From contig AP019005.1 of NCBI GenBank assembly GCA_003945285.1, positions 496,001 through 560,000 of the forward strand: 64,000 nt of DNA, given 5' to 3'. Shown piece by piece: positions 33,186-41,895 of this stretch; within the stretch, counting starts at the first letter, position 1; each line of letters begins with the position of its first letter. Under the pieces are notes generated by a model. That model had not been told where the DNA came from. It saw only the letters and a program-made list of their open reading frames with translations, and did not search any database. The translations under genes and the position numbers were made by a program. The DNA is from Hydrogenimonas sp. Its GTDB lineage: Bacteria; Campylobacterota; Campylobacteria; Campylobacterales; Hydrogenimonadaceae.

Positions 33186-35093
33186 TCATTTGCCGCCTAT
33201 AGAAGCCAGTGCCTTCGTGATCTCCGTAAAGACTTCATAACGGTTTCTTGACGGGGCGATCATCTTCATTACGATATCTCCGGTCTCTTTTTCCAGATCC
33301 GGATTGAGCTTGCAGATGTGGCGTGCCGGAGTCGTCTCTACCGGGTTGAACTGGTGGATACCCTGGTAGGCGTTCTGTCCGGTCAGAGATCTATATATTT
33401 CGAGGCCCAGCAGGAATATCTCGTTGTACTCCGGAACTCTCTGCCACCTGGGGTCGAAGGAGAGCTTTTTGTATCCGTTCGGCCTGCAGATCTCCACGTT
33501 CCAGCGAAGAGTGAACTCGATTGCACCCTTGGAGTAGTTCCTTAGCACGCGGCTCTCGAATCTCTCGAAGCTCTCTTTCGGTCTGCGTAGTGAAGAGTAG
33601 GCTTCCGCCAGTTCGGCAACGTAGTATTTCGCTACACTCAGCGGTACGCTCTTCATCACGGTATAGGCCTCCTCCTGCGATGCGGTCGACTTTCCGCCTA
33701 TCTGTATATGAACACCGTAGACCGTTTCGCCCCTCTCTTTCGCTTTGCAGCCGACAAAACCGATATCTCCCAGTTCATGGACTCCGCACCCCTTTACACA
33801 GGCTGACCAGTGCATACGTATCGAGGCGTCTGCCGGCAGCGGTACGGTTTCGCCCAGGTAGTCGGCCATCTCTACGGCGTCCGATTTGTTGGGTATGACC
33901 CCGAACGGGCAGAGGTCGATTCCGGCGCACGCTACCACCTGGTTGAAGTAGGGCGTGCTTATGCAGTGGTAGCGGTCATACGGCTTTTTTGTCAGAGCTT
34001 CCGGTATCTTCTCCTCGGGTACTCCCAGAATGTAGAGGTTCTGTGTCGTTGATATGTTCACTTTCCCGTTTCCGAATTCTGAGGCGAGTCCGGCCGCTTC
34101 GATCATCGCCGTTCCGGAGAAGACTCCTGACGGTACGACCATGTGAAGCGCGAACGTTCCGTCCCTGAGGCGTATGCGTCCCTCTCTCTCGTCCGTTCTC
34201 GGCTGCTTTACCATCGTCTCGCCCGCCTCTTCGAAGTTGCGCCCGGCAATCTCCTTTACGGCATCGGTGACGGCTCTCATTCCGGCCTCTTTAATCAGGA
34301 AGTGGAGCCTGTTTTTGTTGCGGCTGTCCCTGAAACCGAAACGGCGGTATGTTTTCATAAGCGCTTCGTAGAAGTCGAGAAGCTCGTCGGTCCGCAGGAA
34401 GATATCCGCCGACTCGGCTACGGCTCCCACTTTGCCGCCGAGGTATACGTTGAAGCCGTACTCCCCCTCCTTCATAGCCAGTGCGAAGCAGCAGTCGTGC
34501 GCGAAGAGGTTGCACCTGTTGGTCATCGTCCCGCTTATTGAGGTATTGAACTTTCTCGGCAGTGCCGATACCCACTCATCCTTTTTGAGCCACAGCTCCT
34601 GCATGGCCGCCGTAAGGGGGGCGGTCTCTATCACGGAGTCGAAGGCGAGCCCGTCGAGCGGGTCCGAGACTATGTTCCTGAAGTTGTCCGCACCCGTCTG
34701 CCAGCTTGTTATGCCGACACTTTCGAGCTCTTTTATGATATATGGTATATTCTCTATCTCCAGGTAACGCAGCTGCACCTGCATACGGGTGGTCAGATCC
34801 ATATAGTCTCTGCCGTACTCTTTCGCCATGCGCCCCAGAACCTCCGCCTGCTCTTTGTCGAGCCGTCCGCCGGGTATGCGTACTCTCATCATGAACTTTC
34901 CCGGAGTAGCAGGTCTGTCGAATATTCCGAAACATTTGAGAAAGTAGTCGATATCCTCTTTGCTGATCGAATCATACCCATCGACGGAGTATCTCTGCAG
35001 AGCTTCCCACGCATCTTTATAGGTACGAGTCTGCTTCAGTTTCTCTATCTTGTTCAGTTTCGTGTGTCTTGCTGCAACGGCTTCAAGCGTCAT
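33186..35093 (-). CDS. Siroheme-dependent nitrite/sulfite reductase, probably assimilatory nitrite reductase
   Basis: This 635-residue protein has the two-repeat fold of ferredoxin-dependent nitrite and sulfite reductases. The 4Fe-4S/siroheme ligand Cys motif is ACVKGCGVHELGDIGFVG; other conserved blocks are MMRVRIPGG and DLTTRMQVQLR. A C-terminal extension of about 100 residues exceeds the usual 500-560. It lies divergent from a nitrate/nitrite transporter and near a cytoplasmic nitrate reductase, so ammonium production for assimilation is the likely role. Sulfite reductase is the alternative. Confidence 0.88.
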   Translation of the reverse strand: MTLEAVAARHTKLNKIEKLKQTRTYKDAWEALQRYSVDGYDSISKEDIDYFLKCFGIFDRPATPGKFMMRVRIPGGRLDKEQAEVLGRMAKEYGRDYMDLTTRMQVQLRYLEIENIPYIIKELESVGITSWQTGADNFRNIVSDPLDGLAFDSVIETAPLTAAMQELWLKKDEWVSALPRKFNTSISGTMTNRCNLFAHDCCFALAMKEGEYGFNVYLGGKVGAVAESADIFLRTDELLDFYEALMKTYRRFGFRDSRNKNRLHFLIKEAGMRAVTDAVKEIAGRNFEEAGETMVKQPRTDEREGRIRLRDGTFALHMVVPSGVFSGTAMIEAAGLASEFGNGKVNISTTQNLYILGVPEEKIPEALTKKPYDRYHCISTPYFNQVVACAGIDLCPFGVIPNKSDAVEMADYLGETVPLPADASIRMHWSACVKGCGVHELGDIGFVGCKAKERGETVYGVHIQIGGKSTASQEEAYTVMKSVPLSVAKYYVAELAEAYSSLRRPKESFERFESRVLRNYSKGAIEFTLRWNVEICRPNGYKKLSFDPRWQRVPEYNEIFLLGLEIYRSLTGQNAYQGIHQFNPVETTPARHICKLNPDLEKETGDIVMKMIAPSRNRYEVFTEITKALASIGGK

Positions 35094-35168
35094 TCCGTCT
35101 CCTGTTATATGATTGACTGATTGCGTAACATCAGTGATTGACTTTCCGGAAGTCTAGCAGATCTTTTT

Positions 35169-35199
35169 TTGCCTGATTGTCTGTTTTTTAATCAGGCAA
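35169..35199. promoter_or_regulatory. Perfect inverted repeat between nitrite reductase and transporter genes
   Basis: Ten-base arms TTGCCTGATT and AATCAGGCAA surround an 11-base T-rich loop, in a 196-bp divergent promoter region. It could be an operator for a nitrogen regulator or a hairpin. No FNR-type box is present here, unlike the respiratory genes. The same gap holds TTGCGTAACATCAGTG (35121-35136), matching the right end of the dispersed repeat. Confidence 0.5.
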
Positions 35200-35289
35200 T
35201 AATGAAACTAAAACTGATTAAAAATTAACCATAATATCAAAGAGCCCGCTGCTACAATTACGTCAGAAAAACTATTACAAGGAGCCTGA

Positions 35290-36567
35290 ATGAAATTCGG
35301 CGAACTAAAAAAGGCGGGACACTGGCCGACACTGCTGGCCGCCTTTTTGTACTTCGACTTCAGTTTTATGGTCTGGACTATGCTCGGTCCGCTTTCTACG
35401 GAGATTTCCGAGTCGCTTGCGGCCAACGGCTTCACTCTCTCTCCGGATCAGAAGGCTACCCTGCTGGCCATTCCTATACTCTCCGGTGCAATCCTGCGTA
35501 TAGTGCTGGGTTTCGGTGTCGACAAATTCGGGGCCAAGAGAACCGCTTTGACGGCCCAGTCGGTGGTTATAGCTTCACTCTTCTACGCATACTTCAGGGG
35601 GGAGGCGATAACTTACAACGAACTGCTTCTAGTAGCGTTCGGGCTCGGTTTTGCGGGAGCCTCATTCGCCGTCGCCCTTCCGCAGGCCGGCCAGTGGTAT
35701 CCTCCGCGTCTTCAGGGGCTGGTCCTGGGGCTGGCGGGAGCCGGGAACATAGGTGTCGTAGTAGACTTTCTCTTCGCTCCGAAAATCGCCGAGATCTGGG
35801 GGTGGCAGGCGGTCTTCCTGGTCGGAGGCGTACTCTCTGCCTTCATATTCGTGGTCTATATGTTCATGGCCAAAGACGCTCCACCGGAAGTCTACAAGCC
35901 GAACCCGAAAAAACTTTCGGACTATCTGAAGCTGCTTCGTGACAAGGACACATGGTGGTTCAGCCTCTTCTATGCGGTCAGCTTCGGGGGCTTCGTCGGA
36001 TTCGCCAACTATATGAAGGTCTACCTGATGAACACCTACCAGGTAGATATGAGCGCTTTCGGGCACGATGTGCTGGGTGAAGAGAATGTAAAGGTGGTAG
36101 CAGGATATTTCGGTGCCCTATGTATTTTCGCCGGAGCGGTACTAAGACCGGTCGGAGGGTCGATCGCCGACAGGTTCGGAGGGGTCAAGTCTCTATATCT
36201 CTTTTTCGGAGCGGTAGCGGTTCTGGCGATCGTAAACGCCACTCTCGTAAACAGCTTCTACATAGCGATACTGGTCCTTTTCCTTATTATGGCTAACCTC
36301 GGCATGGCCAACGGTGCGGTTTTCCAGCTCGTACCGCAGCGCTTCGGCAAAGATATGGGAATTATGACCGGAATAGTCGGATGTGCCGGAGGACTCGGCG
36401 GTACCGCTCTGGTCAAGACACTGGGATGGTCGAAAGGGGCGTTCGACAGCTATACAGCGGGATTTTTCCTCTTTGCAGGTGTCGTTCTGATAGCTATCGC
36501 GGGTATCAGCCTTGTCAAGACCCGCTGGAGAACCACATGGGGAATGAGTGCCGGCGGACGTATATGA
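35290..36567 (+). CDS. NarK-type nitrate/nitrite transporter (MFS)
   Basis: This 425-residue major facilitator has about 12 helices and NarK/NasA motifs: FGFAGASFAVALPQAGQWYP-like segment (LGFAGASFAVALPQAGQW) and GVVDFLFAPK, with the nitrate-signature Gly-rich helices and RPVGGSIADRFGG. It imports nitrate or exports nitrite across the inner membrane. AAGGAG precedes the ATG. Position between siroheme nitrite reductase and the Nas cluster suggests supply for assimilation. Confidence 0.92.
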   Translation: MKFGELKKAGHWPTLLAAFLYFDFSFMVWTMLGPLSTEISESLAANGFTLSPDQKATLLAIPILSGAILRIVLGFGVDKFGAKRTALTAQSVVIASLFYAYFRGEAITYNELLLVAFGLGFAGASFAVALPQAGQWYPPRLQGLVLGLAGAGNIGVVVDFLFAPKIAEIWGWQAVFLVGGVLSAFIFVVYMFMAKDAPPEVYKPNPKKLSDYLKLLRDKDTWWFSLFYAVSFGGFVGFANYMKVYLMNTYQVDMSAFGHDVLGEENVKVVAGYFGALCIFAGAVLRPVGGSIADRFGGVKSLYLFFGAVAVLAIVNATLVNSFYIAILVLFLIMANLGMANGAVFQLVPQRFGKDMGIMTGIVGCAGGLGGTALVKTLGWSKGAFDSYTAGFFLFAGVVLIAIAGISLVKTRWRTTWGMSAGGRI

Positions 36568-36646
36568 GTGTAGGTTCCATTTCCGGATTCGACTTGGAGG
36601 TACCGTTTGATATAATGGCGCAAAATATTGTATAGAAGGATATGGA

Positions 36647-37384
36647 ATGGGACGCGCGTTTGAGTACCGCAAAGCTGCAAAACTGAAAAGATGGGGGGCG
36701 ATGTCACGCATCTTCCCCAAGCTCGGCCGTGTAATCACGATGGCCGCCAAAGAGGGCGGGCCGGATCCGGAGATGAACCCGAAGCTGCGTACGGCGATTT
36801 TGAATGCAAAAGCGCAGAATATGCCCAAAGAGAATATCGAAGCGGCTATAAAGAGGGCGCAGGGTAAAGACGCGGCGGATATCAAAGAGATTGCATACGA
36901 AGCCAAAGGACCCTACGGAACGCTGATGTACATAGAGTGCGCCACCGATAACGGAACCCGGACGGTAGCCAACATAAGGGCCGTTCTGGTAAGAAACGGA
37001 GGAGAGCTTCTGACAAGTGGTTCGCTCGACTTCATGTTTACCAGAAAGTCTGTTTTCGAGTTCGACAAAGATGACTCCATGGACCTGGAGGAGCTCGAAC
37101 TGGAACTGATAGATGCGGGCCTCGAAGAGCTGGAAGAGGACAGGGTCCCGCAGGAGAACGGCGAAGATAGAGAGATAATAAGAGTATACGGTGAATTCAG
37201 ATCGTTCGGTGAGCTGGGAAAAGCTCTCGAAGAGCGCGGCATCGAGATAAAAAAAGCCTCTTTGCAGAGGATACCCGCCGTACCGCTGGAGCTTGACGAA
37301 GAGCAGATGGATGAGGTGGGCGAACTGATAGAGAAGCTCGAAGATGACGAGGATGTTCAGGCGGTTTATACCAATTTGGCTTGA
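36647..37384 (+). CDS. YebC/PmpR-family transcriptional or translational regulator
   Basis: This 245-residue protein has the full YebC pattern: MGRAFEYRKAAKLKRWGAMSR, GGPDPEMNPKLRTAI, KENIEAAIKRA and ECATDNGTRTVANIR. YebC proteins bind DNA as regulators, and recent work assigns some to relief of ribosome stalling. It has a TATAAT-like element upstream (TATAAT near 36610). Ordinary housekeeping gene. Confidence 0.95.
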   Translation: MGRAFEYRKAAKLKRWGAMSRIFPKLGRVITMAAKEGGPDPEMNPKLRTAILNAKAQNMPKENIEAAIKRAQGKDAADIKEIAYEAKGPYGTLMYIECATDNGTRTVANIRAVLVRNGGELLTSGSLDFMFTRKSVFEFDKDDSMDLEELELELIDAGLEELEEDRVPQENGEDREIIRVYGEFRSFGELGKALEERGIEIKKASLQRIPAVPLELDEEQMDEVGELIEKLEDDEDVQAVYTNLA

Positions 37385-37390
37385 TGTTTG

Positions 37391-37478
37391 GTCGATGGTC
37401 GATGGTCGATGGTCGATGGTCGATGGTCGATGGTCGATGGTCGATGGTCGATGGTCGATGGTCGATGGTCGATGGTCG
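37391..37478. repeat. Tandem heptamer repeat (GTCGATG, 12 full copies)
   Basis: Twelve perfect uninterrupted copies of GTCGATG plus four bases of a thirteenth follow six bases after the YebC gene. Perfect identity of all units implies recent expansion by slippage, so copy number is likely variable between strains. Degenerate inverted units (CCATAGACCATAGACC...) lie at 37516-37545. Confidence 0.97.
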
Positions 37479-37489
37479 GGCGGCTTGTT

Positions 37490-37545
37490 TATAATTGTTT
37501 CTGTTTGAAAAAATACCATAGACCATAGACCATCGACTATCGACC
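37490..37545 (+). promoter_or_regulatory. Promoter-like -10 and inverted heptamer units before the kinase-phosphatase gene
   Basis: TATAAT at 37490-37495 sits between the heptamer array and the next gene; its -35 region would fall inside the array. Bases 37516-37545 are four degenerate heptamers in reverse orientation, able to pair with the array. The array may thus affect promoter shape or the transcript leader. Confidence 0.5.
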
Positions 37546-37565
37546 AAAAGAAAAAAGGTGCTTCA

Positions 37566-39200
37566 ATGGAAAACGGGCTTTTCAGGGTCAGTTCATTCGG
37601 GCTTGCCAAAGGCAGAGAGCTTGTGAGCGAAGACTTTTGTGCCGTTAAGGTTGTGGACGATCTTTGTATAGGGATAGTATGTGACGGGGTCGGTAGTGCC
37701 CTGGCCGGGGGGAGGGCTGCCCGTCGTGTCGTCAACTACCTTATGAACAACTTCAAAACGAGGCCGCGCAGCTGGAGTATCGAGAAGTCTCTTCGTCACT
37801 TCATAGCAGGCATAAACGCCATTTTGTACAGAGAGGGTATGGATGAGTATGAGCGTCCGGAGTATCTGACTACACTCTCCATTGTCGTTATAGACGGCAA
37901 CAGGCTATACGGGGCCAATGTGGGCGATTCGCCCATTATGCTCTTTAGAGACGGCCACATGCAGGAGATCTCCTTTTCTCATGTCAGCGACGAACCGGGT
38001 ATGGAGCATGTTCTTACCCAGGCAGTCGGTCTTGCCGAAACCGTGGACCCCTACCTCTTCGAGAACAATCTGCAGATCGGTGATACGCTTCTTATCTCAA
38101 GCGACGGGTTGGAGAAGGTGCTCGAAAAAGAGGAGATAGAGAAGAGGCTGAAGCTTGGGGCAACCTCTTTGGTAAAGGCGGCCAGCAAGAAGGTGGATGA
38201 CGACCTGCCGGACGATACGACGGCGGTGGTCATAGAGGTTGTCGAAGAGAGCAGGAAGTGTACTCTCAAACAGCTCGACCTTCCCATACCTGCGAGGCTG
38301 GATAGAGATCAGGTCATTGACGGCTACAGGCTTTTGAAGCCGCTCATCCAGAACGAGAGGACATGGCTCGCCGAGAAGAAGGGTGTAAAATATGTTCTGA
38401 AGTTTCCGCCGCCCGAGGCTATAGAGGATGAGAAGCACCTCGATCTCTTTGTACAGGAGGCGTGGAACGCGTCACGCCTGAAGGCCGGTTTCTTCCCGAA
38501 AGCGGTCATTCCCAGAAACCGCAGCGCCAGATACTACGTAATGGAGTATCTCGACGGCCAAAATCTAAAGGAGTTGACGGCGAAGAGAGCTCTTCCGGTA
38601 GAGGATGCGATAAATCTTGGCAGGTTTTTGCTGAATGCCTGCCAGTATCTGCTGAAGTACGATCTGGTTCACGGAGATATAAAGCCGGAAAACATAATAG
38701 TCGTCGAGCGGCACGGCAAAAGGGTCTTCAAGCTTGTCGATTTCGGCTCCATCGTCGAGATATTCTCCATCGCTTCCCGTGCCGGGACACCGAGCTATCT
38801 GGCCCCGGAACGGTTTGCCGGAGAGCCGATAAGCGAACAGACCGAGATATTTGCCGTAGGTGTCACGCTCTACGAACTGCTTACGGGAAAGTACCCATAC
38901 GGAGAGATAGAGCCTTTTCAGACACCGGCTTTCAAAACCCCCAAACCTCTTCGCCACTACAACAAAGCGGTACCGGCATGGCTCGAGTCGGTCGTGATGC
39001 GAGCCATCGAAAGGGAGAGGGACAGAAGATATGAAGTCTACAGCGAGATGGAGTATGAGCTGACCCATCCGGAAAAGGTCAAACCCTACTATCCTGAAGG
39101 GGTTACACTTTTCGAGAGGGAGCCTGTCAAACTCTACAGAGTCCTTTTTATAGTTTCACTTCTCTTGAATATGTTTCTTGCGGCGCTGCTGATGAGGTGA
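37566..39200 (+). CDS. PP2C-type phosphatase fused to a Ser/Thr kinase, membrane-anchored
   Basis: This 544-residue protein has an N-terminal PP2C domain (about 1-235: CDGVGS, NVGDSPIML, SSDGLEK, LPDDTTAVV), then a protein kinase (about 255-510: HGDIKPENI catalytic loop with Gly replacing Arg of HRD, DFGS, GTPSYLAPE), and one C-terminal helix (about 522-542). The glycine loop is poorly conserved. Similar fusions lie beside assimilatory nitrate genes in Pseudomonas, which fits NarK and Nas here. Substrate unknown. Confidence 0.93.
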   Translation: MENGLFRVSSFGLAKGRELVSEDFCAVKVVDDLCIGIVCDGVGSALAGGRAARRVVNYLMNNFKTRPRSWSIEKSLRHFIAGINAILYREGMDEYERPEYLTTLSIVVIDGNRLYGANVGDSPIMLFRDGHMQEISFSHVSDEPGMEHVLTQAVGLAETVDPYLFENNLQIGDTLLISSDGLEKVLEKEEIEKRLKLGATSLVKAASKKVDDDLPDDTTAVVIEVVEESRKCTLKQLDLPIPARLDRDQVIDGYRLLKPLIQNERTWLAEKKGVKYVLKFPPPEAIEDEKHLDLFVQEAWNASRLKAGFFPKAVIPRNRSARYYVMEYLDGQNLKELTAKRALPVEDAINLGRFLLNACQYLLKYDLVHGDIKPENIIVVERHGKRVFKLVDFGSIVEIFSIASRAGTPSYLAPERFAGEPISEQTEIFAVGVTLYELLTGKYPYGEIEPFQTPAFKTPKPLRHYNKAVPAWLESVVMRAIERERDRRYEVYSEMEYELTHPEKVKPYYPEGVTLFEREPVKLYRVLFIVSLLLNMFLAALLMR

Positions 39201-39309
39201 TATTTGCACACGGTTATTCAAAATTAAGCGTAACGTCATCTTGGAATCTACGATTTCTTCGACCCGTCTCTTCACCTCCCTTGAGTTTTGAATTACCGTG
39301 ATATTTGCA
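39197..39309. repeat. Diverged copy of the structured repeat, flanked by 12-bp direct repeats
   Basis: GCGTAACGTCATC and the following AATCTACGATTTC match the left module of copies A and B with few changes. The outer ends differ (CGGTTATTCAAAA / TTTTGAATTACCG) but again form an inverted repeat. The element is flanked by direct copies of GTGATATTTGCA (39197-39208 and 39298-39309). The rest of this 400-bp gap is A/T-rich, then carries the promoter at 39531. Confidence 0.7.
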
Positions 39310-39530
39310 AACCCTTTTGACCGCATACTCTGACTTTCGATAACCGGATAATCGCTTCAATCACAAAATCATAATGAACTATTATGAATGCTGCACTGAC
39401 TTTTAGCTATTTATATTAAATAATTTAATAAAATTTCTCTTTTATGATGAAAAAATAAGCAACAGTATAGAAAACTGATTAAAAAATATACAATAAACTA
39501 CCGTTTCTATAATCAGAAGAGAGATTTTTC

Positions 39531-39572
39531 TTGACCAATGTCAAGAAGCAGAAAAAATGCCGTTTGTATACT
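39531..39572 (+). promoter_or_regulatory. Promoter with CRP/FNR-type box ahead of the second NO reductase
   Basis: TTGACCAATGTCAA is at 39531-39544 and TATACT at 39567-39572, exactly class II spacing; start predicted near 39579, 24 bases before the ATG. Confidence 0.87.
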
Positions 39573-39602
39573 TTCATGTAAAATTTAATCTAGGAGTCAA
39601 AG

Positions 39603-40202
39603 ATGGATTTCAAGACTTCGGTGGAACTTCTTAAATTTCACTGGATGGCCTATACGATCTATTCGCTACTGATCATATCGGTCATAGCATGGTTCGGCTA
39701 CAACCTGAGCCGAAAAGAGAGAGTAAAGTCATTGGTACGTATTCCCTTTTACGGCTATATAGCGTTTCTCGTAGCCGGCGGCGTGGGGCATCATATCTTT
39801 ACCTACAACACCATTCCGTGGGTCGCTGAAGATATTATGCGTCATGAGATCAAGCCCGACCACGAGTTTCATATCATGATAGAGAAGCACAAGTGGACAC
39901 TGCCGCAGGAGAAGATGGTGGTGCGCAAAGGCGAGAAGGTTATGTTCAACGTAGGAAGCAAAGATCTGACATACGGCTTCGGCCTTTTCAGGAAGGATGG
40001 AAGTATGGTTACGCAGATGCAGGTTCTGCCCAACTGGAACAACGATCTTCTCTGGACGTTTCACGAGTGCGGCTCTTTCGACCTGACATCTACGGAGTAT
40101 TCCGGGCCTCACCAGTATGATGAGCATACGGGGGAAGATCTTATGCTGGTCAAAGATGCGGTCGAAGTTATCGGCTGTGACGAGAAACTGGCAAGCAAGT
40201 AG
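39603..40202 (+). CDS. Cupredoxin-like subunit II of an unusual heme-copper enzyme, CuA site missing
   Basis: This 199-residue protein has two N-terminal transmembrane helices (about 14-34 and 46-66) and a cupredoxin domain. Where oxidases have CxxxCGxxHxxM for CuA, it reads HECGSFDLTSTEYSGPHQY, without the second Cys or Met. It therefore cannot bind CuA in the normal way and may accept electrons from quinol or a heme. Subunits of this kind occur in recently described NO reductase families. It is directly upstream of subunit I, with FNR-type control. Confidence 0.85.
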   Translation: MDFKTSVELLKFHWMAYTIYSLLIISVIAWFGYNLSRKERVKSLVRIPFYGYIAFLVAGGVGHHIFTYNTIPWVAEDIMRHEIKPDHEFHIMIEKHKWTLPQEKMVVRKGEKVMFNVGSKDLTYGFGLFRKDGSMVTQMQVLPNWNNDLLWTFHECGSFDLTSTEYSGPHQYDEHTGEDLMLVKDAVEVIGCDEKLASK

Positions 40203-40216
40203 CAGGAGGAGAGAAA

Positions 40217-41890
40217 ATGAGTTTTATAAAGACACTTGTAAACGGGACAGATTTCGACCATACGAAACTCAATGCCCTTCAGAAGGTTACGCTTCGGGCG
40301 GTGGTCATGTCGTTTCTATTCTACGGTCTGGTTGCCGTAGAGGGGATGATTATGAGGATGGTGCAGACAGGCCCTTCCGCTCCCATCCCGAAGATGTTCT
40401 TTGAACCCGATCACTACTTTTCGATAATGACGGTACACCCGATCGTAGGTATCTTCGGGTCTACATATCAGCTGGTATTTGCGGCTTTCATGTTCCTGGT
40501 TCCATACCTGACCAAAAAGCCGCTCTACAGTGTGAAGCTTGCAAATGCCGTATGGCTTCTCATAACCATCGGTACGGCGATGGCGTGGATAGCCGGCTTC
40601 ATCTGGCAGTATGCGCCGCTATATACGCTCTACTGGCCCCTTCCGGCAGATACTGAGCAGTTCAAGATAGTCGGCGGATTCGTCTTCGTCATAGGTGTGG
40701 CCCTAATAATGATCGGTACGATGGGCTTCATCTACAACATATACGCCACAATCTTCGCAAGAGTGGGTGTTCACAAAAACAAGACGACAAAAGAGCTCCT
40801 GATATCCGGTTTCGGTATAGACGGGCTTATGAACCTGATTCACAAGCTGACCGGAAAGCCTCCCTACAGCAAGGAGCCGGCCCTTTCGCTTCCGGTAGTC
40901 GCGATATTTCGCGGTACGGTCGATACATTCCTCGACGCTATAGTCATCCTGAGCGCCGGTATACTGGTTCTGGTATATCTGATAGCCGAGTCGACCGGTT
41001 TTACATGGGACGTACACGCTGTAGATGCGCTGCTTTACAAAAACTGGTTCTGGTGGGGTCTCGACCTCGTCGCAGACGGTCTGGTTCTTATATATGTGGC
41101 GGGTTCGTGGTATCTTCTGGCCACCATCATAACCGGTCAGAAACTCTTCATGGAAAACGTGGCTCGGGCCGCGCTGCTGCTGGAGCTCTTCGTATCGTGG
41201 ATGGTCTGGAGCCACCACCTCCTTGCAGATCAGCCCCAGCCGGAGATGATGAAACTGGTTTCGGGAGAGATGGTTACGGCGTTCGAGCTTCTGACACAGG
41301 GGCTGGCTCTCTTCATAACACTGGTTACGCTCTGGAAGGCGAGACCTCTTAAAATGACTCCTCCGTTGGCCTATCTTCTCGGCGGACTGGTAGGGTTCGG
41401 GCTTGCGGTTCCGGCCGGAATCATCCAGGCAGACATGGGTCTTAACCGTGTGCTTCACAACACGCAGTGGATAAGCTTCGCGCACTTCCATATAGCGTTG
41501 ATCGTGGGTCTGTACATGACACTCTACAGCGCCCTTTACGTTCTCTGGCCGCTCGTGACGAACAACACGACGCTCTTTTCCAAGAAGCTGACCTGGGCCC
41601 ACTTCTGGCTCTATCTGATAGGCGGTATAGGTATGGGCGCGCTCGGCGGTATGGCCGGACTCGACGGTATGCTAAGGCGCCACCTCTATGTCGACGGCGA
41701 GTTCAACACATTGATGGTCGGTGCGGCTATATTCGGGTCGATGGTGCTGATAGCATGGGTGATCTTCCTCTTCAATATCGTGATGAGTGTAGGACTCAAA
41801 GGGCTGGTCGGCATATTCATGCCCGCCAAAGATCCTACGGCCAGCTACGGTATCGAGCCTGAACCTGAGCCTGCGACTGTAAAGGCGTAA
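40217..41890 (+). CDS. Heme-copper subunit I with altered active site, probable NO reductase (gNOR/sNOR-like)
   Basis: This 557-residue protein has about 14 helices. A low-spin heme His is in TVHPIVG (H74), paired active-site His in VWSHHLLADQ (H334, H335) and H415, H424, H426 in HNTQWISFAHFHIAL. The oxidase helix VI motif HPEVY is absent; this stretch reads WWGLDLVADG, with Asp283 and Asp287. Loss of the CuB His and the cross-linked Tyr argues against O2 reduction. Families such as gNOR and sNOR show such changes, so NO reduction is the best inference. Confidence 0.78.
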   Translation: MSFIKTLVNGTDFDHTKLNALQKVTLRAVVMSFLFYGLVAVEGMIMRMVQTGPSAPIPKMFFEPDHYFSIMTVHPIVGIFGSTYQLVFAAFMFLVPYLTKKPLYSVKLANAVWLLITIGTAMAWIAGFIWQYAPLYTLYWPLPADTEQFKIVGGFVFVIGVALIMIGTMGFIYNIYATIFARVGVHKNKTTKELLISGFGIDGLMNLIHKLTGKPPYSKEPALSLPVVAIFRGTVDTFLDAIVILSAGILVLVYLIAESTGFTWDVHAVDALLYKNWFWWGLDLVADGLVLIYVAGSWYLLATIITGQKLFMENVARAALLLELFVSWMVWSHHLLADQPQPEMMKLVSGEMVTAFELLTQGLALFITLVTLWKARPLKMTPPLAYLLGGLVGFGLAVPAGIIQADMGLNRVLHNTQWISFAHFHIALIVGLYMTLYSALYVLWPLVTNNTTLFSKKLTWAHFWLYLIGGIGMGALGGMAGLDGMLRRHLYVDGEFNTLMVGAAIFGSMVLIAWVIFLFNIVMSVGLKGLVGIFMPAKDPTASYGIEPEPEPATVKA

Positions 41891-41895
41891 CGGTA

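Noticed and set aside
37391-37478. CRISPR-like array
   Set aside because: Units are 7 bp with no spacers, so this is a simple tandem repeat. No cas genes are near.
36704-37735. Long minus-strand frame with repeated HRPSTID units across the heptamer array
   Set aside because: It is the antisense of the YebC gene and of the tandem array. A 7-bp repeat read in any open frame gives a 7-residue repeat, so the pattern is not protein evidence.
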